Source of the DNA: Postechiella marina
Lineage (GTDB): Bacteria; Bacteroidota; Bacteroidia; Flavobacteriales; Flavobacteriaceae
Length of the DNA: 64,000 nt
Assembly (NCBI RefSeq): GCF_039538365.1
Contig: NZ_BAABCA010000001.1
Coordinates: 434,001 to 498,000, forward strand
Direction of reading: 5' to 3'
Numbering within the stretch: the stretch's first letter is position 1; each line of letters begins with the position of its first letter. The translations under genes and the position numbers were made by a program. Positions 26,420 through 33,308 of this stretch are shown one piece after another. The notes below the pieces were generated by a model. It did not search any database. It saw only the letters and a program-made list of their open reading frames with translations, and had not been told where the DNA came from.

Positions 26420-27037
26420 TTGAAAGTTTTAGATTTAGAAACATGGAATAGAAAGCAACTATTCAATCATTTTAATGCCTTGGCAGATCCATATTTTGGT
26501 GTAGTTATTCCTTTTGATGTTACAAAAGCTTACAAAAAAGCTAAAAAAGAAAATATTAGTTTTTTTGCAAAGTATTTACACGATTGCATGCGTGCTATAA
26601 ACGAAATAGATAATTTAAAATTAAGAATTGTAGAAGGTAATGTTGTACAGTATAATGTTATTAACGCCTCGGCTACCCTAATGAGAAAAGATAAAACGTT
26701 TGGGTTTTCCTTTATTAAGTTTAACGAGAGTATAGAGGTTTTTATAAAAAATATTGAATCAGAGAAAAATAGAATAGAAAATTCATCAAATTTATATCCG
26801 CCAACAAATAGTTTAGACTGTATACATTGCTCTGCTATGCCTTGGGTAAATTTTGTAGGACATAAAGAACCAGTGTCTGGAAATAAAGAATCTGTACCTA
26901 AATTTGCTTTTAGTAAAATGACCCAAAATGGTGACAAATTAATGATGAATGTGTCTATAGATGTAAACCATGCGCTGGTAGATGGTTACCATATAGGTAT
27001 ATTTTCTGATAAATTTCAGAGTTATTTAGATGCATAA
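26420..27037 (+). CDS. Chloramphenicol acetyltransferase-family acyltransferase
   Basis: This 205-residue CAT-fold protein uses a TTG start at 26420, one base after the HAD stop; the resulting MKVLDLETWNRKQLF is the family's usual N-terminus. The catalytic HxxxD is present as NHALVDG (His184, Asp188), with FSKMTQNGDKLMMNVSIDV before it. Such chromosomal CAT homologues in Bacteroidota are of unknown substrate and need not give drug resistance. Its place between a HAD hydrolase and a Kdo oxidase-like gene suggests acylation of a sugar or lipid intermediate, which is inference. Confidence 0.85.
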   Translation: MKVLDLETWNRKQLFNHFNALADPYFGVVIPFDVTKAYKKAKKENISFFAKYLHDCMRAINEIDNLKLRIVEGNVVQYNVINASATLMRKDKTFGFSFIKFNESIEVFIKNIESEKNRIENSSNLYPPTNSLDCIHCSAMPWVNFVGHKEPVSGNKESVPKFAFSKMTQNGDKLMMNVSIDVNHALVDGYHIGIFSDKFQSYLDA

Positions 27038-27084
27038 AATTAAAATAATGGTATTTTTACCTTTCGAAAAAGAAAATAGAATAA

Positions 27085-28167
27085 ATGAGCTATAAAAACT
27101 TTCCGATGGTACCAAGGGTGATTTTTGGTAGAGGTAGTTTCAATCAATTAAGTGAAATAATATCTCCGAATCGCTTAAATACAAAAGCACCTTTTATATA
27201 TTTAGTAGACGATGTTTTTAAGAGTAATACTTGGTTAACGTCAAGAATTTCTTTGTCTTACGATGATAAAATCCTTTATATCTCAACAAAAGAAGAACCT
27301 AAAACGTCACAAGTAGATCAGTTGGTAGAAGACATTATACTAACCTGTAAAGAGCGTCCGTCTGGTATTATTGGCATAGGAGGAGGTTCTATTTTAGATT
27401 TGGCTAAGGCTGTATCTATTTTGTTAACAAACGAAGGTAGTGCAGAGAATTACCAAGGTTGGGATTTGGTTAAAAATCCAGCAATATACCATGTTGGTAT
27501 TCCTACTATATCTGGTACAGGTGCAGAAGTGTCAAGAACAGCTATTTTAACAGGGCCAAAACTTAAACTTGGTATTAATAGTGATTACACACCTTTTGAT
27601 CAGGTTTTACTAGATCCAGAGTTAACAAAAGATGTAGAGAAAAATCAGTGGTTTTATACAGGTATGGATTGCTATATCCATTGTATAGAATCGTTAAACG
27701 GAACTTTTTTAAATGAGTTTAGTAAAACATATGGAGAAAAAGCTTTCGATTTGTGTAAAGAAATATTTTTAGCAGATAACTTATCTGTTGCAGAATCTCA
27801 AGATAAGTTAATGATGGCTAGCTGGCATGGCGGAATGAGTATAGCTTATTCTCAAGTAGGCGTTGCGCATGCGTTAAGTTATGGTTTGTCTTATTATTTA
27901 GGAGTTAAGCATGGTATAGGTAACTGTTTAGTGTTCGATCATTTAGAAGAATATTATCCAGAAGGTGTTGCTCTTTTTAAAACTATGAAAGCTAAACATG
28001 ATATTGAACTGCCTCAAGGTATTTGTGCTAACTTAACCGATGCCGAATTCGATATAATGATTAAAGTAGCTTTAAGTTTAGAGCCTCTTTGGGAAAATGC
28101 CTTAGGAAAAAAATGGAAAACAATAATAACTCCAGAAAAGGTTAAATCTTTATATCAAAAAATATAA
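27085..28167 (+). CDS. kdnB: Iron-type alcohol dehydrogenase, KdnB-like (Kdo 8-oxidase)
   Basis: This 360-residue group III alcohol dehydrogenase has the NAD loop GIGGGSILDLAKAVSI, the TISGTGAEVSRTAIL segment and metal ligands in DCYIHCIES, GVAHALSYGLS and KHGIGNCL. Several stretches (NFPMVPRVIFGRGSF, YQGWDLVKNPAIYH, FYTGMDCYIHC) are what I recall of Shewanella KdnB, which oxidises C8 of Kdo before transamination by KdnA. No kdnA-like aminotransferase is adjacent. The cluster with kdsB supports the assignment. A terminator follows at 28297. Confidence 0.82.
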   Translation: MSYKNFPMVPRVIFGRGSFNQLSEIISPNRLNTKAPFIYLVDDVFKSNTWLTSRISLSYDDKILYISTKEEPKTSQVDQLVEDIILTCKERPSGIIGIGGGSILDLAKAVSILLTNEGSAENYQGWDLVKNPAIYHVGIPTISGTGAEVSRTAILTGPKLKLGINSDYTPFDQVLLDPELTKDVEKNQWFYTGMDCYIHCIESLNGTFLNEFSKTYGEKAFDLCKEIFLADNLSVAESQDKLMMASWHGGMSIAYSQVGVAHALSYGLSYYLGVKHGIGNCLVFDHLEEYYPEGVALFKTMKAKHDIELPQGICANLTDAEFDIMIKVALSLEPLWENALGKKWKTIITPEKVKSLYQKI

Positions 28168-28587
28168 AAACTGTTACTTTTTATAGCTAGAATAAAGATT
28201 GGCACATAATTTGCTTATTATTAAGTAGAAATGAATGAAACATAAAGTAAACAATTATTTGTTCCTAAAAAGAAACATTTATTTTATAAAAAATACAAAA
28301 GCTACCTCGTTTAAATGAGGTAGCTTTTTTAGTTTTAGAATTTATTTAATCTATGTTATTTAAAAACGGTAAACAATTGTTTAGTACGCGCAAGAGTGCT
28401 CTAATTTGTATTATTTTTCTAAAAAAAAATGTTATGTAGACCAGAGTTTTAAAATTATTTATTTTGAATTAATCAAAATAAAAGAGACTTAGAATATTTT
28501 ATTAAGATGTTAAAAGATGTTAATGAATTTATTTTGAAGCTATTTAAAAGTGGCGTCTCTTTATATATTCTGTATATTTAACCTCAT
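28168..28587. other. Intergenic region between kdnB and the NYN gene
   Basis: About 420 bp. It holds the terminator at 28297-28330 and otherwise only AT-rich sequence. I see no ORF, tRNA or clear promoter consensus. Confidence 0.6.
28297..28330 (+). terminator. Terminator after the kdsB-kdnB cluster
   Basis: The stem AAAAGCTACCTC / GAGGTAGCTTTT with an 8-nt loop ends in a T-run. Confidence 0.9.
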
Positions 28588-29331
28588 ATGATAAAAGATA
28601 CTAAAATTGCCGTATTAATAGACGGAGATAACATTCCATCAAAATATATTACAGAAATGATGGAAGAAATAGCAAAGTACGGTACACCAACAATAAAGCG
28701 AATTTATGGCGATTGGACTAAGCCACATTTGTCTAAATGGAAAAATGTATTGTTAGAAAACGCTATAACGCCAATACAACAATACGGTTATACAACAGGA
28801 AAGAATGCAACAGATTCTGCCATGATAATTGATGCTATGGACATTTTGTATTCTGAAAAAGTAAATGGTTTTTGTTTAGTATCCTCTGATAGTGATTTTA
28901 CAAAGCTAGCAACGCGCTTGCGTGAAGCTGCCATGGTTGTTTATGGTATGGGCGAGAAAAAAACACCAAATCCATTTATTGTAGCTTGCGATAAGTTTAT
29001 TTATTTAGAAATTTTAGCTAATGATGATGACAGTGATGGAAATGATAAAGACGAAAAAAGCACGAAGCGTAAAAAAACAAATTTATACAATATAACGCCA
29101 AAAGTAATAAAGTTGCTTAAAAACTCTGTTGATGATGCTGCAGATGACGATGGTTGGGCTTTTCTAGGAGATGTAGGCTCTTTAATACTAAAAAAACAAC
29201 CAAACTTTGATTCTCGTAACTTTGGTTTTCAAAAATTAACACCGCTTTTTAAATCGCTTCCACAATTTGAAATGGAACAGCGAGACCAAAGTAATGGTAG
29301 GTTTAAATTAATTTATGTAAAGAATAAATAG
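28588..29331 (+). CDS. NYN-domain ribonuclease-like protein with OST-HTH/LOTUS domain
   Basis: This 247-residue protein has an N-terminal NYN (PIN-like, LabA/DUF88) domain: IDGDN (Asp12, Asp14), TDSAMIIDAMDILYS and LVSSDSDF (Asp101, Asp103) give the acidic metal site. A charged linker (about 143-160) leads to a C-terminal winged-helix OST-HTH/LOTUS domain (about 165-243, WAFLGDVGSLILKKQP...FGFQKLTPLFKSLPQFEM). The pairing suggests an RNA-binding nuclease. It is monocistronic with its own strong terminator. Its targets are unknown. Confidence 0.88.
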   Translation: MIKDTKIAVLIDGDNIPSKYITEMMEEIAKYGTPTIKRIYGDWTKPHLSKWKNVLLENAITPIQQYGYTTGKNATDSAMIIDAMDILYSEKVNGFCLVSSDSDFTKLATRLREAAMVVYGMGEKKTPNPFIVACDKFIYLEILANDDDSDGNDKDEKSTKRKKTNLYNITPKVIKLLKNSVDDAADDDGWAFLGDVGSLILKKQPNFDSRNFGFQKLTPLFKSLPQFEMEQRDQSNGRFKLIYVKNK

Positions 29332-29349
29332 TTTTACTGTGTTGGTACT

Positions 29350-29392
29350 ATAACAAAAGCCATAGCAATGCTATGGCTTTTGTTATTTAGTT
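29350..29392. terminator. Strong bidirectional terminator
   Basis: Perfect 17-bp arms (29350-29366 and 29370-29386, ATAACAAAAGCCATAGC and its complement) enclose a 3-nt loop between the NYN gene and the convergent ThuA gene. Confidence 0.88.
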
Positions 29393-29407
29393 TTTATAAA
29401 TAATAGT

Positions 29408-30400
29408 TTATTTATTCCATTTTCTAGGGCTTGTTTGGTTTGCACTTGGAAAATCTGCTGGCACTTCTTGGGTTACTTTTCCTGTAGCTACCCATTCTGC
29501 TCCGCGTTGCAAAGTGGTAATAAATCCGGCACACTCAAAGGAATAATCTGTATGTCCTAATGCTGTGTGAAAGACACGTCCCTTTTTATAATTAATAGCC
29601 ATAAGCATAGGCTCGTGTCTACCCGTCCTGCTTTTTCCATTTTCTTTGTCAGAATATGCGGTGGCTAATACTGTCATATTTTCTGCTGGACCTCTTAATT
29701 TCTCGTAAAGTTCATCTTTAGTGTGTAGCCACATTTTAGGTAATCCTTTCATTATAGGGTGTTCTGGAGCTCTTGTTTCTAAAATAAATTCGGTTTGTTT
29801 ACCGTGTTGCCCGCAGTTACCTTCTTTATGGTCGTGTTTTAATTCTCCTTTATCGGTGTAATAAACATATGGTCCAGATTTTGCATTTCGACCACCCCAA
29901 CCACCAAGGCCAATCATTTTATTATACTCGTCCCAATCTCCAAAAGAGTTATCAGCAGCATGAATTACTATTAATCCGCCACCATTAGCCATATATTTTT
30001 CAAAATTAGCTTTAGTTTGTGCTGGCCAATTAGAGGCTTTCCATCCTAAATTAGATACTACTAAGTCGTATTTACTAAAATCTGGACTAAAATTAGGGTC
30101 TTCTTTTGGGTTTTTTACTGGTGTTGTTTCAATAGGAGGTGTTAGCGGGTATTTCTTTATTAAATCATCTCCTTTCCATGTAAAAGCCTTTCTTGTTATG
30201 TCTACTTTAAACATAGATGTTTCTTCAAGATAATCTTTAATCATTAAAGTAGATTTTGGCCAAATACTATGGTTGTTTTCCCCATCTATTATTAAAACAT
30301 TTAATTTAGATTGAACTTTGTTTTTAGATGTTGATGTTCCTAATTTGCAATTAAATACTAAAACACTTAAACAATAAAATACTACTAATTTTAACTTCAT
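29408..30400 (-). CDS. ThuA-domain lipoprotein
   Basis: This 330-residue protein has a lipoprotein signal ending in lipobox VFNC near residue 18. The rest is a ThuA (trehalose utilisation, glutamine-amidotransferase-like) fold: LNVLIIDGENNHSIWPKS, YDLVVSNLGWKASNWP, GGGLIVIHAADNSFGDW, GRHEPMLMAINYKKGRVFHTALGHTDYSFEC. ThuA proteins take part in 3-keto-sugar metabolism in some bacteria. It lies 11 bp after a paralogue of the same architecture, so the pair arose by tandem duplication. Being a lipoprotein, it acts outside the cytoplasm. Confidence 0.88.
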   Translation of the reverse strand: MKLKLVVFYCLSVLVFNCKLGTSTSKNKVQSKLNVLIIDGENNHSIWPKSTLMIKDYLEETSMFKVDITRKAFTWKGDDLIKKYPLTPPIETTPVKNPKEDPNFSPDFSKYDLVVSNLGWKASNWPAQTKANFEKYMANGGGLIVIHAADNSFGDWDEYNKMIGLGGWGGRNAKSGPYVYYTDKGELKHDHKEGNCGQHGKQTEFILETRAPEHPIMKGLPKMWLHTKDELYEKLRGPAENMTVLATAYSDKENGKSRTGRHEPMLMAINYKKGRVFHTALGHTDYSFECAGFITTLQRGAEWVATGKVTQEVPADFPSANQTSPRKWNK

Positions 30401-30411
30401 TTTTTTATTTA

Positions 30412-31464
30412 TTAATTTTTAAAAGTCCATGTTCTTGAACTGCTTTTATTTTCTAACGGAAAATCTTTTGGTACTTTTTGTGTTACATTTCCTGTGGCTA
30501 CCCATTCTGCACCACGTTGCAGTGTGGTTATAAAGCCAACAGACTCCATGGAGTAATCCATATGGCCTAAAGCCGAATGGAAAATGCGTCCTTTTCCGTA
30601 TTCTATAGCCATAAGCATAGGCTCGTGTCTTCCAGTTCCTGTTACTTTTTTATTCCAAGGTGGTGCGTTGTTAATAGTGTCAGAGTAGGCTGTAGCAAGA
30701 ATGGTCATGTTTTTAGCAGGGCCTCGCATGCGGTCGTAAAGTTCGTCTTTTGTGTGTAACCAAACCTTTGGGAGTCCCTTCATTATAGGGTGTTTAGGCG
30801 CTCTAGTTTGTAATTTAAATTCGTATTGTGCACCATGCGAAGCGCAAATACCTTCAGAAGGATCGCGTTTTTCTTTTCCTTCATTATTATAAAAAGCATA
30901 TGGGCCAGATTTTGCATCTCTATCTCCCCAAGCTCCAAGACCAATCATTTTATTGTATTCTTCCCATTGTCCCCAAGCATTGTTTGCTGCGTGAACTAAA
31001 ACCATACCTCCTCCATTTTTCATGTAATTCTCAAAATTTGTTTTAGTTGCTTCAGGCCATTTAGCAGATTTCCACCCTAAATTATTTACAACCAAGTCAT
31101 ATTTTTCAAAATCTGGGTTAAAATTAGGATCGTATTTTGTTTCTTTTACTGCTTCTCTTTCAATACCGTCGTTAAGTGGATAAAGGGTTAAAAGGTCGTT
31201 AATGTTTTCTACGCCTTTAACTTTGTTATAATGCGGACCAATCCAGGTGTATTTCTTACGATAAACATCGACCTCGAACAAACCTGTTTCTTCAAGGTAG
31301 CTTTTCATCATGAATGTGGTTTTAGGCCATATACCATGATTGTTTTCTCCGTCAAGTATTAATACTTTTAATTTTTTATTAGTATGGCTAGCTCTTGTTT
31401 GCGATTTGCATCCAACAAGCAACATGCCGCATAAAATGAAATAGCAAGAGAATAAGAATCTCAT
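30412..31464 (-). CDS. ThuA-domain lipoprotein (tandem paralogue)
   Basis: This 350-residue protein has lipobox LLVGC in its signal. It is closely related to the downstream gene (shared ILDGENNHGIWPKTTFMMKS-type start, DLVVNNLGWKSAKWP, GGGMVLVHAANNAWGQW, HPIMKGLPK, WLHTKDELYDRMRGP, GRIFHSALGHMDYSMES). It carries small insertions, such as about 20 residues near VKGVENINDLL and an NNAPPWNKKVTG loop. With the adjacent Gfo/Idh/MocA oxidoreductase it suggests an envelope-linked pathway for an oxidised sugar, as in ThuA/ThuB pairs; the substrate is unknown. Confidence 0.88.
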   Translation of the reverse strand: MRFLFSCYFILCGMLLVGCKSQTRASHTNKKLKVLILDGENNHGIWPKTTFMMKSYLEETGLFEVDVYRKKYTWIGPHYNKVKGVENINDLLTLYPLNDGIEREAVKETKYDPNFNPDFEKYDLVVNNLGWKSAKWPEATKTNFENYMKNGGGMVLVHAANNAWGQWEEYNKMIGLGAWGDRDAKSGPYAFYNNEGKEKRDPSEGICASHGAQYEFKLQTRAPKHPIMKGLPKVWLHTKDELYDRMRGPAKNMTILATAYSDTINNAPPWNKKVTGTGRHEPMLMAIEYGKGRIFHSALGHMDYSMESVGFITTLQRGAEWVATGNVTQKVPKDFPLENKSSSRTWTFKN

Positions 31465-31592
31465 ATTTAGGTTTTAGTTTAGTGGATAAACTAAGATATA
31501 AAAAAGCGTAGAAGTGTTTTCGAAAAAAACAGCTATTTCATATAATTAACGAAACTTTTAAGTAAAATATAAAAAACGATAATTGGTAGAGT

Positions 31593-32576
31593 TTAATTTT
31601 TATCTAAAATTTTATCCATTATCCAGCTGGTGTGTAGCGCAGTATTGCCTGTAGAAGGGTGTGATTTGCTATCTAGTAACAAATAATCTCTCATATTTTC
31701 TACATGATATTTCTGGATGTGTTTTGGGTTTTCTATAGTTATTTCTTCTGTTTTTGAAGTGGTAGATAGAATAATTGGGTTTTCGTGAAAAACTGAAAAT
31801 TCTATGGCGCCTTTGCTTCCAGTAATTTTAACACGATCTTCATGCTCGTTTGCTCCAAAATTCCAATTTCCTGCTCCAGTTATGCCATTGTTATGTATCC
31901 AGCAGGCAGTAACAGCGTCTTTGGCAGTGTATAAACCTTGCTGATTAGTACTTATGCCTTGAGCTTCTTTAATATTTCCAAGAAGGTAGGTAAATAGGTC
32001 TAAGCCATGACTTGCTAAATCGTCAAAATATCCAGCAGGAGCTATATTAGCATCTGTGCGCCAATTGTATGTTTTAGAGAGGTCTAATTTACTAGCGGGC
32101 TTGTTTAAGCGCCAACTTATGTGTCTAACATTTCCAATTTCATTGTTATCTAAAAAAACTTTTATTTTATTAAACCTAGGAAGCGACCGCCTGTAATAAG
32201 CTACAAATAGAGGGAGGTGCTTTGTGTTAAAAGCATTGTAAATCTCTAAGGCTTCTGTATAATGCGGAGTAATTGGTTTTTCTATACAACATGGTTTATT
32301 GGCTTCTGCTACTTTTAAAGCGTATAATTTATGTGTGTCTGGAGGTGTGGCTATATAAATAGCGTCTACATCAGGATCGTTTATTAAATCATCTGCATTA
32401 GTGTAGTATTTGCGTATATTATGTCTTTTAGCATAGTCAATAACTTTCTCTTTGTTACGTCGCATAACTGCAATAACATTAAATCCATCTGTTTGTTTGT
32501 AGGCAGGGCCACTTTTGGTTTCGGTTACACTACCACAACCTATAAATCCCCAGTTAATTGTTTTATTAAGAGCCAT
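31593..32576 (-). CDS. Gfo/Idh/MocA-family oxidoreductase
   Basis: I use the ATG at 32576 (MALNKTINWGFIGCGSVTE), as an in-frame ATG ten codons earlier adds an unlikely leader. The 327-residue protein has the NAD(P) loop GFIGCGSV, AIYIATPPDTH, the catalytic-Lys motif EKPI and a long C-terminal sheet domain. No signal peptide, so it is cytosolic. Members oxidise or reduce sugars and inositols. It precedes the two ThuA-like genes by 128 bp on the same strand, which matches the sugar dehydrogenase plus ThuA association. Confidence 0.88.
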   Translation of the reverse strand: MALNKTINWGFIGCGSVTETKSGPAYKQTDGFNVIAVMRRNKEKVIDYAKRHNIRKYYTNADDLINDPDVDAIYIATPPDTHKLYALKVAEANKPCCIEKPITPHYTEALEIYNAFNTKHLPLFVAYYRRSLPRFNKIKVFLDNNEIGNVRHISWRLNKPASKLDLSKTYNWRTDANIAPAGYFDDLASHGLDLFTYLLGNIKEAQGISTNQQGLYTAKDAVTACWIHNNGITGAGNWNFGANEHEDRVKITGSKGAIEFSVFHENPIILSTTSKTEEITIENPKHIQKYHVENMRDYLLLDSKSHPSTGNTALHTSWIMDKILDKN

Positions 32577-32632
32577 AATGATGCATTTTAATTTAGAAAT
32601 ATACAATTACAAAAATAGAAGAAATTGTGCAT

Positions 32633-32665
32633 AAAAAAAGCGCTTATTAAAAGCGCTTTTTTTAG
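32633..32665. terminator. Bidirectional-looking terminator after the OMP gene
   Basis: AAAAAAAGCGCTT, a 4-nt loop and AAAGCGCTTTTTTT form a hairpin with A and T tracts. It follows the minus-strand OMP gene and precedes the oxidoreductase. Confidence 0.85.
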
Positions 32666-32679
32666 TTTATGTTTTTGGT

Positions 32680-33159
32680 TTACCAGCGGTAACGAATGCC
32701 TAGTGCTATATCAAAATCTAAATCGTCAGCAAAATCTCCAAATCCTAATTCTGGTCTAAAATCTAAAGATACCTGCAGCGGAATATCAAAATTGTATTCT
32801 ACACCTATATCGCCAGCAACAAATAAAGCGGTTTCGTCTGTGCCTTTTAATGCGTTTTTACCATCAAAAATAGCAAGACCTCCACCAGCACCAACAAACC
32901 AGTTAAAATTACCATCCAATTCCATAACCCATTGGTATAAGCCTGTAAGTTTAATAGCGTTGTAGCTACTGCTGTTTCTCCAACCTAAATCGGCTTCTAA
33001 TCGGTTAGAGTCGCCTAAAGCACGTTGATATGATACTTCTGCACCTAAACCATCACTGTCTCCTAAACGTAAGCCTATAGCGTTGTCTGATATATCTTGA
33101 GCAGAAACTGCCATTGTAAAACCTAAAAGTGTTAATGATAATAGAAATAATTTTTTCAT
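32680..33159 (-). CDS. Outer-membrane beta-barrel protein
   Basis: This 159-residue protein has a signal peptide (MKKLFLLSLTLLGFTMAVSAQ) and a small barrel. Strands alternate with Gly/Asp turns (IGLRLGDSDGLGAEVSYQRALG, WFVGAGGGLAIFDG, VSLDFRPELGFGDF) and the protein ends IALGIRYRW with a C-terminal Trp as a BAM signal. It resembles short OmpA-beta-type or attacin-like barrels in Bacteroidota. Function is unknown. It is divergent from the large FAD/Fe-S oxidase gene. Confidence 0.85.
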   Translation of the reverse strand: MKKLFLLSLTLLGFTMAVSAQDISDNAIGLRLGDSDGLGAEVSYQRALGDSNRLEADLGWRNSSSYNAIKLTGLYQWVMELDGNFNWFVGAGGGLAIFDGKNALKGTDETALFVAGDIGVEYNFDIPLQVSLDFRPELGFGDFADDLDFDIALGIRYRW

Positions 33160-33308
33160 AATGTTTGTAGTTATCGTTTTTGTTTATATACGGTCGGATT
33201 GCTAAAAAAGACCACTTTTTAAAATTCAATTTACTTTTGCAAAAATAACGCCAAAAATGTAATTATATTTAACAACTGTATAAGATTATAGATTATTTAA
33301 AAATATTT

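Noticed and set aside
26420..27037. Acquired chloramphenicol-resistance gene
   Set aside because: Base composition matches the neighbours, it is embedded in a chromosomal sugar cluster and no mobile element is near, so a housekeeping acyltransferase is more likely.
28168..28587. A small gene or RNA in the gap before the NYN gene
   Set aside because: Apart from the terminator at 28297 only AT-rich sequence is visible, without ORF, hairpin or complete promoter consensus.
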